Positions 46,153 through 57,660 of a stretch of 64,000 nt of DNA are shown here, piece by piece (positions within the stretch are counted from its first letter, which is position 1; each line of letters starts with the position of its first letter). Made by a program: the position numbers and the translations under genes. A model generated the notes under the pieces. The model was given only the letters and a program-made list of their open reading frames with translations, had not been told where the DNA came from and made no database searches. This DNA is from Dimorphilus gyrociliatus. Lineage: Eukaryota > Annelida > Polychaeta > Dinophilidae. The stretch spans positions 474,964 through 538,963 of the forward strand of contig CAJFCJ010000026.1 in assembly GCA_904063045.1 (NCBI GenBank). Direction: 5' to 3'.

Positions 46153-48258
46153 ATGATGAATCTCTTCCTATTGCTAATTGGCGTTGTTGGACTTGTTGTT
46201 GGCTTTTCTACAGGCGTTCCGGTTTTTACGGATCGTAGAATGGTGAAAATTCAAAATTTCAAAAGGGTTCAACGTTCTCCCAATGATCATTATGAAATTC
46301 ACGTTGACGTTCCCGTCGAAGATGAGATCGTCTCACTCGAATTGAAGAGAAACGCCGATATTAACCCGAATATGAAGATTGAATTCGAAAATCGAGAATT
46401 GGCTAAAGGCCATCTGAAAGGTGTTTTTCCCTATCAAGACATCAATTCGGGAGCCGCAGTTATGGTCTCCGAGAAGATAATCGACGGAAGAGTGAAAAGA
46501 TCTATTGAAGGAAAATTCGAACACCGCGGTATGGAAATTCTTATCTCTCCTACAATTAACAACGAAGATGGAGAGCATTTTATCGATACACCGTCTCCAT
46601 CGGAAAGAGACGCCAGTAGTCAACCTATATCATTCAAGGTTGAAGAAAGGATTAAAGATAATATGAAGAGATCAGTAGCTAAACCTCATTATCACGTTGA
46701 AGCTGTAAATATTATCGACTATACTATTTGGGATTTTTTCCTTCAAATCACATCCGGAAATGACGAAAATGAGGCTGTTTCAAAGATTAGATACCAGTTT
46801 TTTCATATCATGAACGGAGTTGATCTTGCGTATAGAAGAATCAACGATCCCAGATATATGATTTCCGTATTTGTTAAGAAAATGATGATTATTAGACAAA
46901 AAGAAAATTGTCCATTTACGGATGGACCCAGTCCGTTAAGGGTTAGGTCGAATAGCGGTAGAGAGGCAATCGATGCCAGGGAATCGTTGAAACGCTTGAC
47001 CACGTGGATGAGAGATCCTACCAATACGGGTGGAGAAGATTGGATGGATTGGGATCATACGTTTCTATGGACCAAGAAAGATTTATACAGCAGTTCCAGT
47101 TACACTACAGTCGGAGTGTCTTACGTTGCGAGAGTGTGTACGGAGACGGGAACGTCGGTTAACGAATATATTGGTATGAGCTCTTGGAAAATTGCCGCTC
47201 ACGAGTTGGCTCATAATCTTGGATCCTATCATGATGGAATGGAAACCAGCGCAGCGTGTTCACCGAACGATAAAAATATTATGTCACCCTCATTTGGTAG
47301 TCTCCATGTTGCCAGTATAAGAAATTCTTTCGCGTTTAGTCAATGCTCAATTGATGCCATTTACGAATCCATTAACGGAAATGACAAAGACGGATTCCCC
47401 AGAACTTGCATTATGAATAAAGTATGCGGAAACGACGCATTCAATCAGGATGAAATCACTCAGGACAATCAAGCTCCGGGCGCTATTTATTCGTTGGAAG
47501 AACAATGCGTATTGATATTCGGCAACGGAGCCGCTCCTGACGACAGATGCACAAACGAAAGAGATAATGTTTGTCAACGTCTTGTTTGTAAGGTAGGAAT
47601 GTATTGCCGTGCGCAAGATCCGGGAGCGGAGGACGGAAGTCCTTGCGGCGAGGATAAAGTATGTATTAAGGGTAATTGCGTCCATTCGTCCCAGTTAAGT
47701 TTCCGTAGAATGAAGAACCATAATTCCGATTGTACGTCGGGAGTGACTTTGCAAAGGACCGTTCCGCCTGGTTGTACTAATACGGCATTGAATATTCGAA
47801 CCTATATCGATAGATCGTATAGACTGGTTACGTCTTGCGAAGAGTATGTTACCCACTATCCGGAAGAGTGTTTTAGCGGCGTTGAAGACGACTGCTGCAA
47901 GAAGTGTAGCGAAATGGGTTTGACTCGGGCCAACACTCAGATAGCCAACTCGAATTCCGCTTGCGATCCGAATCCTTGCAAGAACAGCGGCGTATGCCGC
48001 CAATACGGTAGCTCCGCTTACGTATGCGAATGTCCAGCCGGAAGTGGAGGAAAGGATTGCGATAGAGGAGAGAGCGAAGGCGGACCGCCCATCGTTCAAA
48101 CTGTTCCAACGCCGCCCTGCATAGATGAAAATATCAGAGTTACCGTCTATGGCGATAATAGCAATGTAGTAGGTTGTAGTGACGGAGCATCGCAATACGG
48201 TGCTAATTTTTGCAGACAAGTTGGTCAATATTGCTGCCTCTCCTGCAAAGATGTTTAA
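46153..48258 (+). CDS. secreted ADAM/ADAMTS-like zinc metalloprotease
   Basis: A 701-residue protein in one uninterrupted exon. Residues 1-20 are a signal peptide. The propeptide (about 21-176) has furin-type RVKR (113-116) and KR (172-173) sites but no cysteine, so a cysteine switch is absent. The catalytic domain (about 178-405) carries the M12B zinc signature HELAHNLGSYHD at 350-361 and a Met-turn IMSPS at 376-380. An ADAMTS-type disintegrin-like Cys-rich part follows (about 450-512). Then come a Cys module ending DDCCKKC (527-585), an EGF-like domain with canonical six-Cys spacing (604-636), and a second module ending YCCLSC (656-698). No thrombospondin repeat or membrane anchor is present. 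It should cleave extracellular or matrix proteins; substrates are unknown. GC content is far above the flanks. The lack of introns suggests a retrocopy or lineage-specific duplicate. The first of two tandem ATGs is chosen; the second is equally possible. Confidence 0.95.
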   Translation: MMNLFLLLIGVVGLVVGFSTGVPVFTDRRMVKIQNFKRVQRSPNDHYEIHVDVPVEDEIVSLELKRNADINPNMKIEFENRELAKGHLKGVFPYQDINSGAAVMVSEKIIDGRVKRSIEGKFEHRGMEILISPTINNEDGEHFIDTPSPSERDASSQPISFKVEERIKDNMKRSVAKPHYHVEAVNIIDYTIWDFFLQITSGNDENEAVSKIRYQFFHIMNGVDLAYRRINDPRYMISVFVKKMMIIRQKENCPFTDGPSPLRVRSNSGREAIDARESLKRLTTWMRDPTNTGGEDWMDWDHTFLWTKKDLYSSSSYTTVGVSYVARVCTETGTSVNEYIGMSSWKIAAHELAHNLGSYHDGMETSAACSPNDKNIMSPSFGSLHVASIRNSFAFSQCSIDAIYESINGNDKDGFPRTCIMNKVCGNDAFNQDEITQDNQAPGAIYSLEEQCVLIFGNGAAPDDRCTNERDNVCQRLVCKVGMYCRAQDPGAEDGSPCGEDKVCIKGNCVHSSQLSFRRMKNHNSDCTSGVTLQRTVPPGCTNTALNIRTYIDRSYRLVTSCEEYVTHYPEECFSGVEDDCCKKCSEMGLTRANTQIANSNSACDPNPCKNSGVCRQYGSSAYVCECPAGSGGKDCDRGESEGGPPIVQTVPTPPCIDENIRVTVYGDNSNVVGCSDGASQYGANFCRQVGQYCCLSCKDV

Positions 48259-48268
48259 ACTCCAGCAA

Positions 48269-48274
48269 AATAAA
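48269..48274 (+). terminator. poly(A) signal of the metalloprotease
   Basis: AATAAA begins 11 nt after the stop codon. An A-rich run follows near 48312. The 3' UTR would be very short and ends before the convergent neighbour. Confidence 0.6.
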
Positions 48275-48736
48275 ATACGATTTACTCTAAAATACACTTA
48301 ATCAAGCACATTTAAAAAAAAAGACAAAAGTATTCATTTCCTCCCTGATTAGGCCGTATGCCTAATATTATTAATATACGAAAGGTCAAGGTTACTTTCG
48401 TTATATCGAAAAATCCTGAAACGATAATAGAGTTGGAAGATTCCTCTATACTATATATATAAATAATTAATTGTTGAAAAGTTTGCAAAACATGACATAC
48501 TTTTGACATAGGTTTGTTGAGAACTAATCCCTTCTAACATTAGTAACAATGGGTAAGTATCATTCATCCAATTCTTAACTGAATCCTTGTATATCCTTCT
48601 ATATCCATCTTGTCGGCAAGAAAGTACACTTACATTTCCGATTTCAGTAAAAACTCATCATTTATGCGTGTTAAAAAACAAATAAATTTAATTAAATAAA
48701 TAAAAGTTTGTATTTAATTATAAGATAGATAGAATA

Positions 48737-50117
48737 CTATTTTAATTGGAAATTGTATAGGCGACGATCGTGCTTTTGACGCTTTACAGCTTCGCATAAA
48801 AATCTTAATATATCATTGTCAATAAACGTGTCGCACACTTGTTTATGATAATTTAGTATATTGCTTCGAAGTTGCTGCTGGTCGTGTCCGTAGAATGGAT
48901 GCTTTTTATAACATAGTTCGTAGATCATTACGCCCAAGGCCCAGATGTCGGCTTTGTCGCTAAGTTCCTTGTTCAATATAACTTCCGGTGCATGGTAGGT
49001 AAAATTGGTTACGCCTTCCAATCTACAAGGGTTGGCCAATCTAAATGCATGCCTAAAGCCGGAAAACTTGATGGTTCCACTTTTAATAAGAATACTAAAA
49101 AGTAAAACACAAATATTTACAAAAAAAGAACAATAAAATAAATAATAAACCTACCAATCAGGTTTTAAATTACCGTGACCAAAGCCATTCTCGTGTAGGA
49201 ATAATAAACCGTTCTTCATTTGATAAACATATTGCTTTATCATTGCGATAGTTAACATGGCATTTTCGTGTATCTCTTGACGAAGCGTCGTATTACCTCT
49301 CTCGAATACAAAAACAAACTTCTTTTTAAACACAAAAGCTAGACAAACAAACGAAATTCTTATCTAATTATCTAATAAAAAACAAAATTCTTATCTATTT
49401 ACAGTCAATCAATAGAATTATATTTTCGTGCTTCAGCCGCAATATATCAGATTCAACTTTATTGAACACTTGAAAATGGGTAAGTTGTACCTCTTCATTT
49501 TTACGGTTTTTACCCAAATAGATAGCCAACGATCTATCTTTACTAATAGACGACAAAGCTTCAATTTTATAATTCTTAATCTTCTTGATAGTAAGATAAA
49601 CTTTTCCCAAAATTATCTTATTATCCTCATTATCTTCTAGGTGTATAACCAAGTGCTTTTTAAGATTTTGTCTATCAAAGAACCTGGCTCTACAACTTTC
49701 GCATTTAAACGGTCTTTTCTAAACGAAATTAATTAAATATAAAAATACCGATAATATTAAACCTAAAATATTAAAAATAACTTACAGTATTACTTTTTTG
49801 AACTTTTTTAACTGATATTAATTCCATGTTACTAGTTTCTTTCTATAGAACAAAGAAACGTTCCATTAAAAGAACGTTTTTCAAAAAAAGTCTTTAACTA
49901 ATTTTTTTTAGTTGAAATAGACAAACCTCTTTATTTAATGCACAATTTACAAGCTGATGTCCTCTAAAGAACCGCTTCTCACAATAAACCAATTGACAAT
50001 CTATACATTCGTACTATTTGGTAGACGCGAAAAAAAAGAAACCCACGTGGAATAGAGAAAATTACTAAATATTTTAAAAATTATTCGACAAAAACTTACA
50101 AAACCGTTGTCCAACAT
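48737..50117 (-). CDS. zinc-finger pseudokinase, six exons
   Basis: My model joins 50117-50100, 50013-49927, 49842-49786, 49718-49403, 49338-49155 and 49094-48737 into 339 residues. All junctions are GT-AG and in phase, and the introns are 60-86 nt. A C2HC finger (C9, C12, H25, C30) and a C2H2 finger (C60, C63, H76, H80; FKCESC...HLVIH) precede a kinase fold from about 90. Kinase landmarks kept are LKHENI (149-154), LLFLH (204-208), LKP (217-219), APE (256-258) and DIWALG (270-275). Catalytic residues are gone: the VAIK Lys position is Thr134, HRD is HGN (214-216), the Mg-binding Asn is Cys221, and DFG is GFR (233-235). It should not phosphorylate. A nucleic-acid or protein-binding scaffold is an inference. 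The fold looks CMGC-like. The start has A at -3, but more 5' exons are possible. It is convergent with the metalloprotease. Confidence 0.85.
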
Positions 50118-50221
50118 CTTTACTTTACCAAGATACAACTGTACGAAAATAAATAATTCATATATTACCTTTATTACGACTAATATTTCAAAAAATTACT
50201 TTATTAGCTGCCATTTTCAAC

Positions 50222-50292
50222 TTGTCTGCTCGGTAGCGTAATGGAAAAGGAAGTCTAATCGTTCAACATGGTTCGTAGTTCCATTCCGCGAA
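50222..50292 (+). pseudogene. tRNA-like remnant
   Basis: CGGTAGCGTAATGG resembles a tRNA A box and D loop, and GGTTCGTAGTTCC, 29 nt later, resembles a B box (GGTTCGA-TCC) with an insertion. The acceptor and anticodon stems do not pair well, so this is at best a decayed tRNA or a tRNA-derived SINE head. It lies about 105 bp upstream of the pseudokinase start, on the opposite strand. Confidence 0.25.
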
Positions 50293-50544
50293 ATCACACA
50301 AAAAAAACATGAAAAAAAACGTTTTTTACAAGAGTGTTTAACAAAATGGAATAAAATAATATAGTTTTTTTTTCATGAAAATAATAATTTATAATTTTTT
50401 AATGAATGTTATTTACAAAAAGGGCAAAAAATAGATAAAACTATTAAAAAACTATTTTATCTTAACCCTTAAAAAAAAATAGTTCCGTGCTATACCTCTA
50501 AAATACGCGCTTTTCTTTTTTTTTGGGAAATTCTTAAACGTCAC

Positions 50545-50832
50545 TTCCGGTAACCCTATTCTATTACGTCATTTATATATTAATGATAAACGGGAAAAAC
50601 GAGAGATTGGACAATAATATCTTTTATATTAACTTTTATATATGTAAAAAAAAAAAGTATTTTTTAATATTCAATTAAATTGTTGTTTTTTTCAGATAGC
50701 GTAAGCTTACAAAATAAGATAGGAAATTCCAAAATTTTTTCAAAGGAAATCCATGACGTCAGTCGGAAGTGATCGTAAAAAAAATTACAACAAAATGGCC
50801 GAAATCACGAATGATGACGGCGGCCATCTTTA
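50545..50832. promoter_or_regulatory. CRE, ETS and YY1-type site cluster
   Basis: CACTTCCGG near 50552 (ETS), TTACGTCA near 50573, TGACGTCA with CGGAAGTG near 50754-50770, and AAAATGGCC with GCGGCCATCTT (YY1-like, facing, 50793-50831) occur within 290 bp. Such combinations mark TATA-less promoters in animals. It may serve the pseudokinase gene 430-700 bp away on the - strand if an untranslated exon exists. Confidence 0.4.
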
Positions 50833-50834
50833 AT

Positions 50835-51475
50835 TTATTGAGTTAATTTTTTCAGTCAAAAAAGATAATAGACCAAGGAAGGACCAATTGTTGAATCAAT
50901 CGAGATGGAGGATTTTCTTTTGATTTTCTCTCATTGTTGAAAATGATCACGTCTAGTAAAAAAAATATTAAAGTTAACGATGAGTATGAATTCATTATTC
51001 TAAGTTTCCTTATCATACTCATACTTGAATATTGTGCATAGTGACCGTTTTAATTTTGTACGAGACTATTTATACACCACTTACCCAGTCTAAAAAGTAT
51101 AACGATTGGGAGAAAAGAAGTCACGTGATTAATCGCGTTGTTCCCAATTTATGAAAAAGAATGAAAGACACGTCACATGACATGTTGAATTTAATTATTT
51201 GATCTATAAAATTGTATAAATATAATGATGTACTACTTACGTCATATTTATGAGGTGAATATAATAAATATTCATGAAGAAACTTTGTTTATATCTTAAT
51301 TATTCATATATGAATATTCATGAAGTAATTGATTTATGTAACTATCTAACTGTCTTTTAAACTAACCTATTTTTATCTTTAAAAATAATAAGTTAACGTA
51401 ATTTGGAATTATATTTTCTAGACTGGTTTTCAGAAAAAAGATTCTTATATACAAAAAAAGAAAAATCATAGTTTA
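50835..51475. other. AT-rich stretch with E-box and AATATTCAT words
   Basis: TCACGTGA lies near 51120. ATATGAATATTCATGAAG-type words lie near 51270 and 51310. No exon is seen. Confidence 0.35.
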
Positions 51476-54400
51476 ATATTAGTATGGTTCCCCTTCCTTT
51501 TTAATTTGAAATAGTTGTACACTTGAAATTTTTTAAACAAAGCGGAACTAGGTACCATATTTTAATATACATGATTCAAAATCATTGAAAACCAATAATT
51601 TATTCAATATTTTCCAGAAAAGATCTATTTTTAAAATATTTGATTTAAGTTTAGTATGGTTTCCCCTTCCGTCGCTAAATCATATTCTATAACGGATTTC
51701 AATTAGCCAAGTTTTAAAAGAGAACCACATTTAATATGGTTTCCGTCTATCCGACAAAAATTCATATTTTAAAATGTTTCCCGGAAATAGTTTCACCTCC
51801 CAAAAAATTGCTATCAAAAGGTATTTTAGTCTGGTTCCTCTCTTCCCTTTAAAAGTGCACAAAATGTGTACAAGTAATTTTTCTAGTGTGGTTCCCCTAC
51901 CAAATAAAAGAACTCTTTACTTTTAACATTTCAATCTGTATTTTTAAAAAATATTTTAGCATGGTTTCTTTATATTTTCTGTACTTTATAAACTGTAGTG
52001 TGGTTCCCCTCTGATACAAAATATACTATTATTAGTGTCTAATGTGGTTCAAATTTTAATTTGTAAATATAATAAAATGCTTTAAAGCCTAAAATGTTTC
52101 TTAATATGGTTTTCTCCAAGTAAATTCAATTACAATACCCGCAAAAGAGTCTGTTATACCATTAAAACCAGTTTATAAAACCATAAATCTGGGAGGAAAA
52201 CTCTAAAACAAAATGGAACAAGGTACCATACTTTCTAAATTCTCACATATAGTGTGGTTTTCCTTCCTGAAACAAAACACATTTTTAATAGAATGTATTA
52301 TACTTTTCATTTAAAACAAGATATTTCAAAAAATATTCTGTTAGTCTTGTAACAAGATAGTTATTAACCTTTTTGTGAATACACACCGGAAGTTAAAAAC
52401 TGGGTCAACTCATTCCTCTCTTTACCAGTTTGTTTTTAAAAAACATTCAACAAATGCTGAAAACTTTTTTATAATAATTTCCATCCATTAATTTTTGGAG
52501 TGTGGTTCTTGTTCCTTCCCTATAAAATATACATTAAAATACTCTGTCCTAGAATTTTTGCATCAAGATAAAAGTGTGGTTTATGATTCCTCTTTCCAAA
52601 AATTTAACGACAAAACAGCTGTGGACATTTTCCTGAAATATGTTTCCTGTCCCATTTAATCAATAGATAACAGATATGCTTAATCTTTTAAAAGACAAAA
52701 CATATTGAAAATATAGTGTGGTTCCTCTCCGTTGCACATAAACAGATTTTTAGTCAAATCTAATCCTCTCCGAATTTTTAACCCAGTAAAATATTTACAA
52801 GCTAATATAATGTGGTTCCTGTCTGCCCTTAAAATACACTTTAGAAATTAGGCTACTATTTTCGAAACAAAATGGATTCCAGAGTGGTTCTTGTCCAAAT
52901 AAAAAGTAAATACATTTGGAGTTGTATGCATAATTTTTGTAAAAATTTTATTTCGATTATTATAGTGTGGTTCCCATCCACCACAAAAAATCTGTTTCAA
53001 AATGTTTGGTAGTTTTTTTTTTCATGAGACAGAAAACCTTTAAAGGTATTTTAGTGTGTTTTAAACCACAATACATTTTTTACTAATAACAAAAATGTAA
53101 CCTGGGTTCCATCGCTCCCCCTCCTTTAGTAATTAATAATAAAAAGTTAAAAATTTGATATAGTGTGGTTCCTTTCCCTTAAAAAACGACAAATTTTGTA
53201 AAACGCCATCTACCGCCTTCCTTCAATACCAGTAGTATGGTTAACACATTTTTAAATGTAATTCTACGCAAATACCTTTTTGAAATATCTTTTCTATCCC
53301 AACAGCATTACATTAAAAGTAATATTTTAGTCTGGTTCTCAAGTTGTAATAAAATTTAAAAATGTATTCTAAGCTCATTAAAAATATGTTCAAGAGTGGT
53401 TCCTCTCAATGTCAAATTGTACCGCACCAAGATGTGGTTCCTGTCCCCTATAAAAAATGCATTATTCACATAATTTTCCAAGTGTGGTTTCGTATTTTAA
53501 AAAAATAAATATAGATAAATATTACATTAATTAGACAGTACCACACTACTATTTGAATTTTATTGTTCACAAGAAAAAATGCTTTCTAAAAATTAATCAT
53601 ATGTGCATGTTTAATTGCAATAGGAACCACATTAGTACAGTTTCTAAACAAAACTATTTACTGGTATAATTTGAAATTGTATTTCTTTTTGGAGAAAGGA
53701 ACCATGCTATTTTTGTTTTTTTTGATAAATTACTAAAATTTTTTTGTGAGGGACAGAAACCATACTAACACACTTTGTAGATATTTTTATTTATACTAAA
53801 ATATTGGTGTACAAGTGTGTTTTATTTGAAGTAGGGTAACCACACTAAAACAAATTTTTAGAAAGAAAATAATGTTTGAAACATGATTTATATAATTTTT
53901 AAAAAAGCTGAGAAGCCTATTTTTTATTAAAATTGGAAATCTTCATCTTTGAATATTCTGCCAGTATTTTTAGAAAATTTTTAATATTTAACTTTATTGA
54001 TAATATATCAGCATACATTTTAAAATGTATTGCTTTTTGTGGACAGGAACCATACTTAACCATTTTCTAAATATCATGTTTTTGGAAAGCAAAGAATACA
54101 AGATTATCTTTATTATGTATTGTTATTAAGAAGAATATACAAGTGGAAAGAAAACACATTAGAAGATATTTTTAAAAAGATCATGTTCCTTTTAAAGAAG
54201 AAAAATAATGTAAAAGTCTTCAATACCTCTTTCTGATTTTTTATGATAGAAACCAAAATGTATGAATATCTGGAATGTATTTTAAAATGTATTTTAAAGG
54301 TGTTGTTTTCAAGAAAAAATAATGGCATAAAATTTTAAAAGTTGTTAGTTTTTTTTGGAGGACAGGAACCATACTATAAAAATTTTTCAAATTAGTTGTC

Positions 54401-57400
54401 ACACCAGAATAAATTTTTTTTATATCCTGTTTTTAATTTTAAAATTTTTTAATTGTTTTGCGCTGAAAACACAGAAGAATACATTTTTAAATGTGTTTTC
54501 TTCAGAGAACAGAAACCAGATTAAAACCCATTTTGTACATTATAAAATCTGGACAGGCACCATACTAGAGTACATTTAAACAGTATTCTTTTTAAAAGGA
54601 AAAGGATAATAGATTTTGAGGAAGAAAGAAACCACACTATAATGCTTTTTATATAAGTAGCTTTGAAGGATAAAATACCTGGAAACATTTTTAGATGTGT
54701 TTAACACTTTTCCAAAAATATATTTAAATATATTATAGAATATCAGCTTACAACTTAAAATGTTTTTTTTTCTCCTATGGGACAGGTACCACACTAGAAA
54801 ACTTTCAACATTTTTGATTTTAAAGAAAAATTCTAGAGCGCGCTGGAAAATGTGGTTTATGTGGTTTTGAACAAGAACCACCCTAGATTACTTTTAAAAT
54901 GTGTCTCTACAAAAATATCTGGAAATATTCTACAATGTATGTTTTTTTGTAAAAAGAACAAGAACAACTCTAGAAAATAATTCAAAAAATATTTTAGTAT
55001 GGTTCATGTCACACCAGAAAAAATTATAAAAAAAGTATCCTGAAAACAGGTAATTAAATTAAGAAAGATTTTTTTTAAACGGGTATCTGTTCCTTCCGAA
55101 AAAACACTTATTGCACTTAAAAAGCTATATTTTTGTAAATTTAAAAAAATAAAATAATTCCAAATGGAACAAATGCCTTTTTTTTGTAGAAATAAAATGT
55201 AAATTAATATCTTAAATTTAATATAGACAAGGATTCTGTTTTGAAAGGGGAGCCACACAAGAATACATGTAATTAACACTTTCATATCTCAATAACTTAA
55301 CCTTTCAAATTCATATAATATTCTCATTTTTGACCTTGACCTTCAGAAAGACATTAGCATAAAAATCTAAGATGTGAAAAACTAATGACCTGTTAACATT
55401 TCAGATATGGTCCTTTTTTATATTGGAAAGGGGAATCACACTATAAAACTCTCTATGGTCTTTCATTTCATACATTATTCTTGAAAAAATGAGATGATAT
55501 TTTCTTGATGAGCAGAAAGGAACCATACTAACACTAAATTTTTAATGAAAAAACATAACCATACTATGAGAAACCATACTATTTTTAAAAAATTTGGAGG
55601 ATATAATTTTTTTTTGGTTCGATGAGAGATCAGTATCCACATTTGGCAGAAATTGTCAAACTTTTAAATATTTTAGTATGGTGCCATGCATGTGATCTGA
55701 TTCATTAAAAAATGTTGTAAAAATGACTGTAGTGTGGTTCTTGTCCTTTTAAAAAAACCTAATTTAATTTTTAATGATTTAAGTTTTTTTTGAGGGAATA
55801 CTTATAGTATGGTTCTTGTTCCAACAAAAAAAATTCAATGCTATTAGTTGTTAATTAATTTTAAAAGTGATTTCTTTTTAAAATTGTGTCAATAATATTG
55901 TCCAATCTGACCAGGAAACCACACTAGAAAATAATGAAGGTGTCTAATTTTTTCTACCTAAATGTACTTTTATATCAAACAAATTATATTCCTTTTCCCT
56001 TCAATAAGACAACTATAACAAGAGTCCTATGAAAAACGGGTAAGCCTTTAAAGGTGAAGGACGACAGATCATATAAGTTACAACCAAATTTTAAATTAGG
56101 ATTTAATGTGGTTCCCATTCAGTAAAATTCTTTAATTTTTAAAGTATTTTTGAAATTGATCACTTCAATGAATTTTTAAATATATATATATATATATATA
56201 TAACTAAATGGTTTAAAAATATATTCTAGTGTGGTCTATGTCTCACCAAAGAATATGTTTTATGCATACTTATACCTCTTTTCTTAACAAATATTTTTCT
56301 AGTGTGGTTCTTGTTGCTTTCCAAAAAATATTACATTTTAAAACAATATACTTGTATAATTAATACATGAGAAGAAAAAATTTGGAAAGTACTCAATTTC
56401 ATCAGGATAGAATACCAGAATATTTTTTAAAAAGAATTTTGAGGATTGGGAAACATTGAAATAAAAAGGATTTTAGCGTGGTTCGTGTCACATTTAAATC
56501 ACATTTTGAAATGTATCCTAGTAAAGAAGATAGTAGGGTTTCCAACAAAGGTGGTCTAATATACTTTTATTTCAGAATCAATAAATTAAAAATTTTTTGC
56601 TAGACTGGTTCCCTACGATTAATAAACCTCCTCCATTGAAATCTAGGGTGGTTTATGTCCTAAACAAAGAAAACCTAAGATATTTTCACTTCTTTTTCAT
56701 ACATTGTTTGTAAAAAAATACATTTTTCAGAAATGTTCTACAATGGTATTTTAAAAAAAAAACACATTCTAGTATGGTTTCTTTTTAAATAATTCACTAG
56801 AGAATAGAGGCAATACTGTTTTATTAGAGTGGTATCCTGTTTTTTTGAAAATATTTTGATAAAGTAGTTGTCTCCAAAAATTAGTATGGTTTTTATACAT
56901 CAAGTGTATCATAGTCTTCTTTCCAGAATGGAATACTTTATTAGAGTGGTACCTTGCTTTATTTGAAAATATATTTTTACAAACAGTAGCAGCCTGTTTT
57001 TTTTTAAGTGATATCTTCTTTTATATGAAAATATTTTTTGATGTTAAAACAATTGTTGCTATTATTTTTGAAAAGAATACAACTATGAACAAAAATTAGA
57101 ACATGTGGTTGTATTCTAGTATGGTTCTTGTTCCCACCCAAAAAACACAAATAAAAAAACTTTTCCCCAGCAGCCTTCAGTTTCAAAATAATCCATTTTT
57201 TAAATATGTTCTATTGTGTTTCTAGTCAAAACAAAAGATTATATATTTACTTTTGAAGAACCTAAAAATACTAAATATATTGAAATATATATTAGTGTGG
57301 TTCCCTTTATTTGTCTATAACCTCAAAATGTCTGTATTCCAGACCATTTATTAAAAGATTTTTTAAATGTAGAGTAGGTAAGAAATCTTTGGTGTAACAT

Positions 57401-57660
57401 TAGAAAGAAATGTTTGAAAAGAATACTAAAACATATATTAAAATACCTTTTGTTTGGGGACTTGGTAGCCACACTAGAATAAACAGATTTCAAAATGTTC
57501 TTTGTTCCAGAGAATACTAGAGTTCATTTTCAAATGAGTTTGCTTTAAAAAATTGTTTTTTAAATAAAAGATTTTTTAAGAATACATTCTAAGGGAACCA
57601 TACTAGAACATTTTTTAAATGTCTACTGCGTGGAATAGGAACCACATTAGAAGAATTTTA
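51476..57660. repeat. GGAACCA-NN-CTA box array with orientation domains
   Basis: This is the longest regular block. From 51.48 to about 53.5 kb nearly all boxes are reverse (TAGTGTGGTTCC near 51480, 51884, 51995, 52498, 52714, 52810, 52963 and 53161). From about 53.52 to 55.6 kb they are forward (53625, 53697, 53754, 53838, 54045, 54362, 54630, 54785 and 55518). From about 55.67 to 57.3 kb they are reverse again (55731, 55806, 56106, 56229, 56303, 57118 and 57295), then forward at 57470-57650. A CTCF-like AACGCCATCTACCGCC lies at 53202-53217, about 300 bp from the first switch. No gene is seen. Confidence 0.85.
56178..56202. repeat. (AT)n microsatellite
   Basis: A run of alternating AT of about 24 bases inside the box array. 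Confidence 0.9.

Noticed and set aside
47695-48297. 200-codon antisense frame inside the metalloprotease
   Set aside because: It is a shadow of the highly coding + strand (GC-rich codons rarely give stops in antisense). No known domain or splice evidence.
48312-48320. Poly(A) tail of a retrocopied metalloprotease mRNA
   Set aside because: The A-rich run of nine follows the AATAAA by about 40 nt, but it is short, and no target-site duplication was found around the gene. Runs of this length are common here, so it is not proof.
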